Positions 31,207 to 43,951 are shown, numbered from the stretch's first letter. The stretch is 64,000 nt of DNA from Limnanthes douglasii subsp. nivea (GCA_036936605.1 JAUPFV010000005.1:59602742-59666741); one strand, 5' to 3'. Notes: generated by a model not told the origin, from the sequence alone. Numbers and translations: made by a program.

Positions 31207-31459
31207 ACTTAAAATAATAAATTGCGATCTTCATAAATAATATTATAACTATATTTTATTATAACATTTTACAACTTTTGTACTGTGAGTGAAATATTTA
31301 TCTTATTTTTATTTACTAATGTTACAATTAGTTTGATTTTAATTAGCAATTTGATATTAAACTTAATTTGTTAAAAAAAGTATTGATGGAGGTAATCAAT
31401 CAAAAATTACATAGTCATAGAATAAGATCAGATATTTATGTTATAGGTCAAAAGATAAA

Positions 31460-31545
31460 CAAAATTAAACATGTTATAAGTAGCACTAATAAACAATGTT
31501 ATTCATACTACAAGTAACAGTAATAATACTGTTACTCCTAATTAA
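31460..31545. repeat. Palindrome-rich repeat, copy 3
   Basis: TATAAGTAGCACTAATAAAC, then CATACTACAAGTAACAGTA and ATAATACTGTTACT, homologous in order to copies 1 and 2. Confidence 0.65.
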
Positions 31546-31711
31546 ACCAATTATTCATTAGCAATTAAAAGCCATATGATAATGATATTTGATATAAAAT
31601 ACTACAAAAAATCTTAATAAAATCCAATACTATTTCAAAATAATATGAATCCAATAAATATAAAAAAATATGTTTTCGTACATAAAAATAAGAAATGAAC
31701 TAAGTAAAAGC

Positions 31712-34120
31712 TTAACCGTTTATCACTGTACATGACCTTTTGTTATGACCAACAACTTTACACCTACTGCATTTAACCTTTCTTACAACCAGTTCACCTC
31801 GTGAAGGAATTGTTTTCTTCTTTGGTCTACCACGTTGGTCTTTTCAAAACCGGAGGTTGTACGATAGGAAATTCATCAACAACTGAAGATTGACAAAACG
31901 AGGTAAAAGGGTGTATCAACAGTGAATAACATTCTCGATACACACTAGAATGGAAATAGTGTTTAATAAAACAAGTTGGTCTCTGTTGTGTTTTGGTGAT
32001 AACAGACAAAGCATGAGAACACGGAAAACAATCTGATTTCCATTTACCACATGAGCAAGTAAAGTCTATTAAATTTACCACCATGGTCTCATCTGAAAAA
32101 ACTTCATAAACCGTCGAGGAAGATGATTGAAAATACCAATGTCATCCCTCCTCAATTGTTGCTCTATACCTTTTATCTATGTTCGGACATAATTCGCTTA
32201 TCTACTTTAAAGATTTAGCCCGACATCTAGACATTTGTATCATAAGCAAAATTTGAATATTGTCAATAACTTCCATTATAGGGAGGGTATGTATATATTT
32301 AATTTGTGTATTGAAAGATTCTAGCAGATGAGCAAACAGTCCCATATCTTTTACCTTTGAATAACGCATACGAATAATTTCCGGATGAAGATTTTCTAAA
32401 AACATTACCACTGTATCTCCACCTTCTTTTATAAACTCACCTATAGAGTGAAAAAATAGATGTTCAGTGGGTGCATAAGCACATTCTGTGAACTTATTAA
32501 CCAATCTATCTCGTACACCTTTTGAAAATTTCTTAAGTCAATTTCTTGAGTTAATATGTAGGTGATAAAGGCAATACAAATGACAAGCATCAGAAAATAA
32601 AGTCCGAATAGATGTGATAATACCTATAAAGCGATTTGAAACGAAAGTTAACTTTCGACCGAACAAGTGTGGCTTTAGCAATCCCAAAAACCATAGCCAA
32701 TTAGTTGAATATTCTGAATCAACAAATGCAAATGCAATTGGAAACAACCATATAACAAGTAACATAAACATTCTTAGATAAACTAGCATAAAAAATCAGC
32801 TATATTCAGCTATGTTCACTAAAATATTACTGAAAAATCATATAAAAAGTAACATAAGCTAGCATAAGAATGTAAAATCAGCTATATCTAATAAAATATT
32901 GCTGAAACACCTTGTAGCAAGTAACATAAACAACCATAAGAAAGTAAAATAAAAAATACATAAAGAATTAAAATAAAAAAGGTATAAAGTAAGTTTGTTG
33001 CCTTGATTTCCATCAATAGATATTGCTGAAAGTAGAGTTCCTTTGTATTTGCCCTTTAAAAATGTTCCATTCAACTAAATAAGGGGTACACATCTTTCAA
33101 ATCCTATAAGACAAGCACCAAATGCAATGAAACATCTACTAAATACAGACGTATCCCGATTATATTCCAATTGAGAATCACTATTAAGATTCAGATTTTT
33201 CATAGCTTTGATATAGCCCTTTATACGACCATAAGATGTAGAACTATCTCCAAATACTTCACTCTTTGCTTTTTCTAAAGCTGTCCAAGCTACTTTATAG
33301 GTAATATCCAATCTATATCTAGTTTTTAGAATATCTTCTATACTAGTAGCAGTAATGTTTTATTACTCTTAACTTCCGATAAAATTTCATTAACCACAAT
33401 GTTAGACGTCAAATGTTTATTTGGTTTGTTCTTCAAAATAACACAATATATGTGTTCACTTACATATTTCCTTACAACCATAGAATCATTAGCAATATCA
33501 ATAGAAGCATATATCCTCCATGGGCAGTTTTTTGATTTCTTGAACTCACGAGAAGCACCAATGTGACGTTTTGTATTACGGTCATAATTAAATGAAAACC
33601 TATTTTCTACCGCAAACTTCGAAAGTGAATGTCGAAACTCAACATATCCACCATTAAAAACCTGACCAACACCTTCTATTACAGTACACCAAGACTTTGT
33701 GGCAAGTTCTTTAGTGTTATCATTAAAAAATCTAGCATTCAAAGTATCACCACTAAAAGGTAAGCCTAAAACATTGTTACTTTGACGTGTAGTAGAAAAT
33801 GGATCTTTCCGTAAACTATTATGATTGCCACCATGAAGAAGAACATGTATCTCCACTTGGAATCGTCCTGATTGTTGAACAATACCAATCATCGATATAA
33901 AATCATCTTCCCTTGACAACAACACATTCTTAATATTACCAAAATCGAACTTAAGACTAATATTATTTTTATCCAACTCCATCCATCTATCCAAAACATA
34001 ATCAAACATACCTTCCAAGTTAGCAAAAGAATATAATGGTTGGACAGCAGTGTCTCCATTATAGTTAAGACTTGCAAATGTAGTCGACATATTAAAACCC
34101 TGCAAAATTACAAGCCGCAT
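31712..34120 (-). pseudogene. MuDR-type MULE transposase relic (second MULE)
   Basis: Blocks run in order on the minus strand. From an ATG at 34090 (just after an acceptor-like TTTTGCAG) the frame is open to 33338 and includes a MuDR DNA-binding region ending NCPWRIYASIDIANDSMVVR. Next, 33311-33075 reads SEVFGDSSTSYGRIKGYIKA and FERCVPLI. The catalytic domain follows with NGTFLKGKYKGTLLSAI (first acidic residue apparently Asn), an intron, then FVDSEYSTNWLWFLGLLK and a Cys/His helix DACHLYCLYHLHIN. A SWIM zinc finger is intact (CSCGKWKSDCFPCSH near 32050). Shifted frames end with RGRPKKKTIPSRGELVV and a zinc knuckle CSRCKVVGHNKRSC, with stop at 31712. A stop precedes the first acidic residue. 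It would have cut and moved the element. Confidence 0.85.
32757..32965. repeat. 70-90-bp tandem repeat inside the MULE transposase intron
   Basis: AGTAACATAA begins successive units near 32759, 32847 and 32918. Each continues with CATAA(G/A)AATGTAAAATCAGC-like and TAAAATATTGCTGAAA-like segments, the last unit being partial. The array fills the interval between the split halves of the catalytic domain. Confidence 0.65.
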
Positions 34121-35239
34121 ACTTAAATAGCATAGTTAAAAACTGCAGACTTAAATAACAAACTTAAAAACCGCACTAAAATGTTTAATGTAGAAGGGTA
34201 TTCGTTCTACATTTCTTAATATTCTTTTTTATTATTATTAGTCTTTTACATGGGTATTTTACCATTCTCTTATCCTTACCTGCTCACCAACCCTTATATG
34301 CTCGTTATTCCTAGTTTGATCATAACCACTCTTCATTATCATTTATGATTTTGTGATTAAACTTTTCTTTTAGGTTGAATAAGTTGTTTGAAGGAGATGT
34401 GAAGAAGAGGTTGCTTGAAGAAGATGAATAAATTTGAAATTTGAAATTCATTTGAAAGACATCATTTGAAGATATTTTAAAGATTGAAGGCAACTTGAGA
34501 ATTTCTTCACAAAGAAACACATTATTTTTTTCTTGACAGACTCGTGATGTTTTTAACTAAGCCACCATGAGTTAGAGAGAGAATGGTAGCATATTAATTT
34601 TTTATATTATGTCTGTATCCCATATCATTATTCTCTTATTTACTATGGGTTTCTCTATTTATATATAGGCAATGAAGTCATTAATGGACATGCGCAACAA
34701 TATTGTAATACGCGATATAAAAGTAACAAACTAGATCAATGTGTAATATGTTAGCCATGTGATGATATATTGTTTTTCCTAATCAAAATGACTAAAATAA
34801 ACAAGTCATATTACCTATAATTTTAAGCTACGTTAATATCATTTAGTTTCACTCAGTATGAATGAACTTTATTTAGAAACTTTACTTATATTCTAGAAAC
34901 ATTAATAAACATGTTATAAAATCATAAAACCACAAATATTAATTTAAATATATTATCCACACGACTCAGTCTGATCAAATGGTTCAAGCTCAATATTAAG
35001 GACGACATATGTAAAAAAATCTAAACAGAGCACGGAATCATTAGCAATAAATAATTGGTCTTGAGAACTACAAAACAATCATTTTTAGAAAAATAGTATG
35101 TATCGTTTATTCATTTATAACAATTTCAAACCTTTTATTAATTGCTTTACATAGTTGGTAAACTATTTACCTTTAAATGTTTGGAGCCATCCTCTTTAAA
35201 TGATTAATATTATCCTTTAGAATGTATAATATTTTTTAT
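34121..35239. other. Upstream region of the second MULE and AT-rich DNA
   Basis: No second terminal repeat of the MULE was found. A 66-codon frame at 34520-34320 has no motif. Nothing else was recognised. Confidence 0.4.
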
Positions 35240-35525
35240 AAATTTGTATGACTTCTAGTTTTGAATGTTTAAGTTCAATACGAATATTTAATTTAAATTT
35301 TGAAGTTTGGTATATTCTTTAGTCTTAAATTTTTAAGGTATGATAAGATTTTTTAGTTTTAAATATTTGGGTTTGGTACGTTTTTTTAATTTTAAATGTT
35401 TGTATTTCATACGACCTTTTAGTTTTAAATATGTGGTTTGATAATATCTTTAAATTTTGATTCGTAAAGCCCTTTAAATCTTAAATGTCTGATGTGACTC
35501 TTGGTATTTGGCATATGATAAGACC
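35240..35525. repeat. Imperfect minisatellite, about 35-45-bp units
   Basis: Segments of the form TTTTAGTTTTAAATGTTTG(G)GTTTGATACG recur about six times with substitutions and small indels (for example near 35322, 35358, 35397 and 35418). Confidence 0.6.
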
Positions 35526-38500
35526 AGTTTATAAATTGTTTTATGTCAAGTCAACTAGGCTATTTTATTAGTTGGTTCATGCTCCATCAGGTACATTATG
35601 AAAAATTAATAATCGTAAATAAAAAAAAATCACACTTAGTTAAAAGTAGTTCACCAACAATCACTAGTAAAATAGTGCTCAGATCTTATGCTATATCCAG
35701 CTCGGTCGTGAATGACCAATATGATGGTAAGAACTACTGGAGATACACCACACACTAAAAATAAAGGTTCTTGAAATTATGTCCCAGACACCCCTAATAA
35801 CGATACATCCAAAATGAGAGAAATCTCTTTTAATGGGCTAATGGACTTCATATTTTTTAAATATTTTACCATTATAATAGTTTGATGACACAAAGGGTGA
35901 TCGTTCATAATGGTTCACCGTCGTAACAAATAAATGTCTAAAATATTATTATTTTAGTATAATTATATATGAAATACAAATTTTAAATCATTATAATATA
36001 ATCAAACAATAAGATCGATGATTACATAGTTATTTATTTTTAATTTTTAATATTAAGTTGAATAAATTATTTAATGTAGCTCATAGTGAACAGACAAACG
36101 TATCAAAAAAAGATTGGACGTGTCAATTAGAGTAGATTCAAACGAACCTAAAGTTATAGAAAATAAAATACATTTAACCAATTTCAAAAAGACCTCAAGC
36201 ATATGCATTATATTTGAATAATCCTACATGTATACTCTTATAGTAAATCAAGTTATACTAAAGAGTCAGGGTGAGGTACTCATAGGGTTGCATACTTTTA
36301 TTTTTATACATGTCGCTCATTGCCGAACCAAATAATCTGATATCCATACGTTATGAGTCTACCAAATATTTTAATTGGTAGAAGTTATATTATTTTATTT
36401 TATTTTATAGTTAGTCCAAATGCTATAAGTACATTTATATTTTGTAAAATACAATTATATAACCCTCAACATACAATATAAGTCACAACGACTTACACCT
36501 CATGAATACCGGTACCCCAATTATACAACTCAGTATGACTAAATTATTAAGACTCAAATAATTTTATATTTTTTAATATATATATATACATAATAAAATA
36601 ACCATAAGTTGTTTCCAAATTAATTTTCATTCTTATATAGTCGAGACGGAGAAGGGAATAATACTAGACTGTGATAAAGATCAATATATTCAATCATCAA
36701 ACACATAAGTCATTATCAATCTGACAGTCAATGATCTTGTATGTAGAGTGGAAATTCATCACGTTAATGTGAAAAAAGTAGCAAAATGTTTACCTTTTCG
36801 TGACCGATATTCCTTGATTAAAATCATGAGATATTAAATTATAGGTGGATAACAATCATGTTTTGATGATTAATGAGGAAATAAATAAGTAAGAAGATAA
36901 ATAAAAAGTTTAGTTTGAAAAAAAGAAATGTGATTTTGTAAATTCATGAGGAAGTCTATAGTTCTTAACCATGTGAATACCCAACCTATGTGGTTTATCA
37001 AAATGTAGTGTTGTATGTCACTGTGGAGAATTTGTTTTCATGAGAGCCAAAAAAACCCAAAGAATATCGATGTTAAGATTGTTTGAGATTATAAAAGCAT
37101 TTGGTTGTTCTGACCAACTTAGTTAATATGAATTATTTTCAATTTTTTTATCAACGTCAAGCTGGTTAAACCAAGCTTGAAATTATAAAAGTACTTGGTT
37201 GTTGTGATCAGCTTAATTATCGTGAATTATTTTCAACTTTTTTTTATCAGCAGTAAATTGGTCATGCTAAATGCGTCTTATTCAAATTTTAACAAGCTTC
37301 TCAACCAACAAGAAGTTAAGAAAACAACTTAGAATATGATATGATAAATCATTAACTTATTGGTTAAATCTTCACCAACTAGTCATTCGATTGTTAGTCA
37401 ACCTTCAATTGTCCTTGTGTATATTGAGTTAAATGTAATATTTGAGGATGTTTTAAACATTTTATTACGTATTACTTATATGTATTTAAATAGGATGTGA
37501 TATATTAGTTTGACCCTAAGAAAGCTTTATAAATAGAACTTTTTTATATGACAATATAAAATATATAATTTAACTATTCTATTTTTATTTTTCTATGTTA
37601 TTACTTTATTACATATGTCATTTACCTATATTTTAACCTTATTTTGTTTTCAACCCTACCTACTCGTCAGCCTTACATAGTTGTAATCTTTCTTCCATAT
37701 GTTATCTAATCTTATTCTACTTGTGATCAAGTTTTTTTTTACGGGTCAAGCTTTATCGGTTGTATTTAATTTCAACGGATATTCAAAAGTATAAATATAT
37801 AGGTAAAATATTTAAAATTATTCATAACATAACTAATAGAATCTTTAAGCCTTAATTCTCTTTAAAAAATATTTGTTAATATTTATTAAGTTTTTAAAAT
37901 TACAATCTTTTTTTTGTTTATTATAATAAGCTCTTAGTTGTTTTTATATCTTGAAATATATATATATATATATATGCATATAAAACAATTGTAATGGTGG
38001 AAATGTTTGTTTTGAGCAAATATATCTAATATGTACCCAAGTTCTTCCCAAAAATATATGTATAAGTGTGTTTTGATTAGAAGGTCAAGTAAAAAAAATC
38101 ATATTGTTTATATTTATTAGATACAAATGCCATCATATCTATGAAAACAAAAATATAACAACCAAAATATAAATCAAAATCTTGTTCACTTCAATGACAC
38201 CAACTTCATAAGATAAGTCAAAAATTTCTCTTTACTTTTGAAGTAATTTATATACTTGATCTAACCATGGCTAAACTTATAAAACTAACCGATAAATATA
38301 CAACTATAAAAATAAATAAAACAATAAGCTTTAAAATGATATATATGCTACTAATGTATCCTCAATGTACTATCTGATCGATTCTATGATGTCTAAACAA
38401 ATGAAACTTAGTACAAGAACAATTAGAATATACAATGAGTTTATAATGATTTTTGTAAAAAGTTTAAATCTCATAATATTTTGATTTGAGGTTTGTAGTT

Positions 38501-38924
38501 GCACGTCCCGTGTTTATAAATTCTAAAATTTTATAAATAGCTTCTATTCGTCAAATTTATATTTTTGATAGTGTTTGAAATGAGACAAAACATGATTATA
38601 TTAGTTATTTCATTAATATTTTGGTTGAAGAAAAAAATACCATACGAGTTTACGTTAGAAGAAATTTAATAACACATTTTGTTTGAAGAAAGTTTGTGTA
38701 TAAAAGATAAAACAGTTGAAATTCTAAAATAAAAACATTAATATATATATATATATATATATAATATAACTTAAGCAATATAAATATTATTATGTACAAT
38801 AAATTTTAGTAGTAAAAATAAAATAAAAATGGTTATGTTTGCGATAAAAAATGCCACTAGCAGATTTTAATATTTGAAATAATTATAAATGTTAAAAACA
38901 GTTCAATATAAAATTATGAGAATA
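35526..38924. other. AT-rich gene-poor DNA
   Basis: Apart from a 94-bp tandem duplication at 37088-37275 and (TA)n tracts near 37953 and 38743, I find nothing structured. Confidence 0.5.
37088..37275. repeat. 94-bp tandem duplication
   Basis: ATTATAAAAG(C/T)A(T/C)TTGGTTGTT starts at 37088 and 37182. Both copies continue with TGAATTATTTTCAA and a T run, then TATCA(A/G)CG. Divergence is moderate. Confidence 0.85.
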
Positions 38925-38929
38925 GTAAT

Positions 38930-39305
38930 TGATGAGTCCGGATTTTCTCACCACTCACTTTGGGAACCGGGCAGGGGCAATTCAGACAAAAACCACACAC
39001 TCAACCATCCGAACAGGACTAATGTATTAAAAACCAAATCAATTCATGACTAAGCTAATTACCTACCTGCTTACAAACTAATGAGTCATTGAACTCGACC
39101 TGAATTCATAAGCTTGACCCGAAAGCCTATGTGGCCCATAATTAAGGGTATAAATACACAACCACTTTCATTAATGAGGGTAATGAACATTTAATACAAC
39201 CAGGCAGCTCAAATCTCTCACTACAAACTACTTAAGCATTAAATACCCTTGAAACATCACAAAACTCTAGACAAAATTACCCTCAGTTGAAAATAATCCA
39301 CACCA
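38930..39305 (+). repeat. E2 5' LTR
   Basis: 376 bp. GGGTATAAATACAC near 39148 is a good TATA box. The 3' LTR matches end to end. Confidence 0.95.
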
Positions 39306-39308
39306 AAT

Positions 39309-39325
39309 TGGCGACCACAGTGGGA
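39309..39325 (+). other. E2 primer binding site (tRNA-Arg-like)
   Basis: TGGCGACCACAGTGGGA starts three bases after the LTR. Its complement ends GTGGTCG-CCA, which fits a tRNA-Arg acceptor end better than other tRNAs I can recall. It is identical to the site at 13434. Confidence 0.7.
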
Positions 39326-39375
39326 GGAGAAGGTTCCTGAAACTAGCATTCAGAACCATCAAGAAAACCAGTTCG

Positions 39376-40990
39376 GATGAATCCGGACGTGCAAGAAGTG
39401 CCACCAGCTTTGGCAGAAGTGGTGGGGGAAATGATGAATACACGATTGAGGAGCGAGATAGGTTGAAGGTTGAAATAGAAGCTTTGAGGGCTGTCAAGAG
39501 GGTAGAGATGGGCACAAAAGAGAAGTCTAAGGAGTCAGTAGCTCATCATACTGAAAATCCAAGAGAGCATGAGCCATCAAAGACCCATGTGAGTGCAAAA
39601 AAAACTCATGCTAGCTCAAAAAAGTCTCACCGGTCTAAACCGGTGGAGAGCTCAGATTCAGACTCAGAGTCTTCTAGTAGCTTCTCAAATAAAGATGGAG
39701 TTGAAGAGTCCTTGTCGTCCAGCAGCGATGAAGGCCGTTCTAAAAAGAAACAAAAGTTGATAAAAAAGTACTCAAGAAAAAAGGATAGGCATGGAAGGTT
39801 GAAAAGGCATCTGGGTAAAAGATCGTCTCACAGTCATAGTCATGGCCGGAGACACGTAGACCGCTTGTTAATGGATCATTTTGCCTTCCATGATGAGCCA
39901 GGTATCTTTGCAACTCCTAACGAAGATACTGTATTCAGTCGTGGCCGGAATTGAAGACAATCTTTATTGTCCTCCAAGATACTGTCCAGAAACCTTCCTA
40001 AGAGGTTTGATAGTACAAAGATGGAGAAATATGATGGCAGTAAAGACCCGGATAACCACTTGGAACAATTCAAAAAATTTATGATGAATTTTAATGATGA
40101 CGACAAATTACTTTGTAGAGTATTCTCTCAATCTTTTACGGGGAGTGCTCTGAAATGGTACAATAGTTTGCCACAGGGCTGCATCGAAATTTTGATACTT
40201 TTTGGGTGGTCTTTCGGAGGCAGTTTGTTGGAAGTAAGGAAGTAAATGGCAATGTAGACACAATTATCCACTGTGCCCAAGAACCAAACGAATCCTTAAA
40301 AGAATACATAAGTCGTTTTGTAAATACCAAGAATGGATTGGTTGATCGCTTTGAACAAGTAGCAATAGCTTCCTTGAGGCAGGGCTTGAACCCTGGAAAC
40401 TTGGATGATTCAGTAACCAGGAAGAAGGCCATGACATGGGGAGGTCTGCTGAATCAGGTCGGTAAACAGATTAATGTAGATGAAACAAAGAAAACTAGGG
40501 TGCACAGGCATGTGAGGTCTGCTCCAGCTGCACCAAATCAAAACTAAACAAGGCCAAGGAAGCCAGACATGGTCATAACAGAGCCAAAGCTCAGTCTCAT
40601 CAAGCTGCACCATCCCAGAGCCAGCAATCTAGAAATAAGCGGGGGCATTGGGTTCAACCAGAGTGGTTTTCTAAATTGAAAGAAAACGTAGCCACCATTT
40701 ATGACAAAACGAAAGATGAAGTACACTACAGAAGGCCGGTTGTATTACAATCTCCTAGGGAGAGCCGTAATAATTATTTTTGTCAATATCACCATGATAT
40801 TGGGCATAATACTGAAGATTGTATTGCGTTGAAACAAGAAGTGCATAATTTGATTGAAAGAAGAAAGTTGGGAGCGTATGTTAAAAGAAGAAGTGGAAAT
40901 AGGCCTGATAATGCTCATCGGGCTGGTCCAAACAATGCAGGCACATCGGCTCCGGATGGGGCTATGGTAATAATCGAAAGATTTGATGTA
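39376..40990 (+). pseudogene. E2 gag relic
   Basis: An N-terminal region rich in Ser, Lys, Arg and His (open 39463-39954) includes SSDSDSESSSSFSNKDG and KRSSHSHSHGRRHVDR. The Gag core follows in two frames: KRFDSTKMEKYDGSKDPDNH, FNDDDKLLCRVFSQSFTGSA and KWYNSLPQG, then after a one-base shift near 40190 FRRQFVGSKEVNGNVDTIIH and ESLKEYISRFVNTKNGLVDR. A zinc-knuckle-type motif, CQYHHDIGHNTEDC, lies near 40780. No single ATG serves the whole frame; an ATG at 39376 is in another frame. Gag forms the particle and binds element RNA. Confidence 0.82.
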
Positions 40991-41139
40991 GAATCAGAGT
41001 ATTTAGATCTTGATTCAACCCGGAATAAAGTGGGTGTTATCACAGAACATTACAAGACGGTGTCCGGACTTATCAGCTTTTTTGAGTCGCTTACAATATT
41101 CGGGGGAGACACCATGACTGCACCAACTGATTCTTCAAG

Positions 41140-41730
41140 AAAGAGGCACGTTCATACCTTAGCTACCCAACTGGAAGGAGGCATGACTTCTTATCAGTCA
41201 CAGATTCCATTTCCCTTCATTTTTTTCGATGAGGATGACTTGAGGGATATTGCTGGTCCTCATGAAGATGTTGTTGTCATAGGAGCATCCATTGGGGGCA
41301 ATGACATAAGAAAAATTTTGGTGGACACCGGAAGTTCAACTAATATTCTCTTTTTAACTTCCTACAAAAAAATGAAGAATCCAGCAGTAATTCAGTGTTC
41401 GAACAGGTCAATTGTGGGTTTCACTGGAAGCTCAACAGATGTGATTGGGGAGTTCAAGGAGGAGGTTTTGTTGGGCAAAACCCCTTTTAAAAATATGATT
41501 AGAATACTTTTTTATTGTGGTGGATTGTCCCACTTGTTATAATGCTATTCTGGGGAGATATTGGCTCTCCATGATGCATATTGTGGCTTCAACAGTTCAC
41601 CAATGTTTGAAGTATGTTGTGCAAGGACAAGTGGGAGTTGTTCGAAGCAGCCAAAAGGTAGCAAGAGAGTGTTATGCAACAGCACTGGCCCCTCGGACAT
41701 TGGGGGCAGTCCGGATCAATGAGGAATAAC
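41140..41730 (+). pseudogene. E2 aspartic protease relic
   Basis: Within the long frame 40676-41542 the protease region reads FIFFDEDDLRDIAGPHEDVV, then KILVDTGSSTNILFLTSY with the active-site triad Asp-Thr-Gly. A one-base insertion in a T run near 41505 shifts the frame, and homology continues from 41517 with DCPTCYNAILGRYWLSMMH and QGQVGVVRSSQKVAREC. The protease would process Gag-Pol. The active site is intact but the domain is split. Confidence 0.82.
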
Positions 41731-43260
41731 ATTTTGAGGGGCCCTCTGGAGTAGAGGGTGAAATTGAGTACCCCAGAGAGACCCCTGTTGTTTTAATGCC
41801 AATTGAAGAAGTTGAAACTCACTCTCTGGCTGAAGGGAAAAATGTCAAGATAGGATCCAAGATGATATCGGAATTGAAGGGTAAAATGTTAGATTTCTTG
41901 AAAGACCATCAGCATGTCTTTGCTTGGTGCAATGCTGATGTAACGGGAGTACCAGCAGACATTATATCACACTAATTATCCATCTGAAGGGACATATCAC
42001 CTGTTGTAAAAAAGAGGAGAGCCTTTTCAAAGAAAAAGGCGGATGTCATAGTTCAAGAGGTTGATCGGCTTACTAAAATGGGGCACATAAAGGAATCTCA
42101 ATAGCCTTTATGGACAACCAATCCGGTGTTGGTAAAAAAGAAAAATGGTAAGTGGCGTATGTGCATCGATTTCACAGATCTCAACAGAGCTTACCCAAAA
42201 GATTTATATATGGTCCCCCGAATTGATCGGTCGATGGAATCCACATCTGGAAACAAGCTGTTGTCCTTTATGGATGCTTTCTCCGGGTATAATCAGATTC
42301 AAGTAGATCCGATGGATTAAGAACATACTACATTTTTTACTGACAGGGGCCTTTATTGTTACAAGGTGATTGCGTTTGGGTCAAAAAAATTTGGGGCTAC
42401 TTATCAGAGGTTGGTGAACAAGGATTTTGCTGATCAGATTGGAAGAAACATTGAAGTTTACATCGATGAAATGATGGTGAAAAGTGTGGACGAAGAACTA
42501 CACTTAGCAGATCTCCAGGAAACTTTTGCCAACTTGGTGAAGGTAAATTTAAAATTGAACCCAGAAAAGTGTGTCTTTGGAGTGCAGTCCGGAAAATTCT
42601 TGGGGTATGTGATAAGTGAGAAAGAGATAAAACCTGATCTAGACCAACTTAATGCTTTACTACAAATGGAGCCTCCTCGGAATATTAAAGAAGTACAACG
42701 ATTGACCGGGAGGCTGGCTGCACTAAACCGTTTTATTTCAATGTCTTCGGACAGGTGCGCCCCGTTTTTTCAAACTCTGAAACGTGCAAAAGATTTTAAC
42801 TGGTCCCCACAGTGTGATGAGGCCTTCGATGAGATTAAAAAACACTTGTCTTCCCCCAAGACTTTGTTTAAACCTATTGATAAAGAGACCCTCTACGTGT
42901 ACTTAGCAGTTTCTGATTGTGCTATAAGTGCAGTGTTGATAAGGGAAGTGGATAATTATCCTCTTCCGGTGTACTATATCAGCAAAAGCTTGATAGATGC
43001 AGAAAAACGGTATTTAAAGCTTGAAAAATTAGCACTAACCCTGGTGATTGCTGCGAGGAAAATGAGGCCCTATTTTCAGGCTAATTCTATCATTGTCCGG
43101 ACGTCTTTTCCCTTAAAACGTTCTCTAAAAGGCAGACATTTCAAGTAGAATGACCAAGTGGTCAGTTTAGCAAGGAGACTACGATATTGATTTTGCCCCT
43201 CGAACAGCAGTCAAAGCCCAAAATGTGGCTGATTTCTTAGTAGAATTCCATTCAGATAGG
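41731..43260 (+). pseudogene. E2 reverse transcriptase and first RNase H relic
   Basis: The N-terminal RT part (LVKKKNGKWRMCIDFTDLNR, then LLSFMDAFSGYNQIQVDPMD with the first catalytic Asp) stops at 42318, where a Gln codon appears to have become TAA. The frame resumes 42366-43148 with FGATYQRLVNKDF and the active-site box VYIDEMMVKS. Functional RTs have two Asp here; the second is Glu. Thumb and connection follow (FLGYVISEKEIKPD, LTGRLAALNRFISM), then the first RNase H (ETLYVYLAVSDCAISAVLIR, YYISKSLIDAEKRYLKLEKL). A frameshift at about 43140 leads into the rest of the domain, ending VADFLVEFHSD. Confidence 0.9.
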
Positions 43261-43299
43261 GATACTAAACAAGCAACCGGTGTAAAAGATAAAAAAAGT

Positions 43300-43951
43300 A
43301 TGGGTCATCCGGACTGATGGTGGATCAAGTACCATGGGTTGTGGTGTTGGGATATATTTAACCTCTCTGTACGGTGACCGGATGTACCATGCTATATGTT
43401 TTGCCTTTAGGGCTTCCAATAATGAGTCCGAATATGAAGCTGCTATAGCTGGTTTGAAGTTAGCTCTCATCTATGGAGCCAAAAGGGTCAGGTTAATGAG
43501 CGACTCTCAGCTTCTTATCCATCATGCACAAGGTCAATCTGAAGCCAAAAAGGAGCAGCTGATAAAATATTTGTTCATCCTCAAAGAAGTGGCACTCAAT
43601 TTCAAAAGCGTCACTTATGAGCACATACCTCGAACGGAAAATATGCTAGCAGACTCCTTGGCAACCATAGCCTACTCTGAGTCCTACCCTTGTATACATG
43701 TGCAAGAATGCCCATCCATTCAAATCAACCCGGATAAGGAAGAAGAAAGTTTGAATATACAGATAAAACAACCCCAAGTTTGGAGGTTTTCTCTCCTTCA
43801 ATATCTCTCAGATGGCATCTTGCCTCCGGAAAAAGCAATAGCAAGGAAAATAAAACACAAGGCTCGTGGTTTTGTCATCCTAAGAGATGTTCTTTATAAA
43901 AAATCCTCTACTAAACCCCTCTTACAATGTTTGGGGATCGAGGAGTCTTAA
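43300..43951 (+). pseudogene. E2 second (archaeal-type) RNase H
   Basis: IRTDGGSSTMGCGVGIYL gives the first Asp, EYEAAIAGLKLALIYGAKRV the Glu helix, LMSDSQLLIHHAQGQSEAKK the second Asp, and HIPRTENMLADSLATIAYSE the last Asp. All four acidic residues expected of an active RNase H are visible, although the start of the domain lies in another frame than 43334-43951. This extra domain between the RT-linked RNase H and the integrase is a Tat-clade hallmark. Confidence 0.85.
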
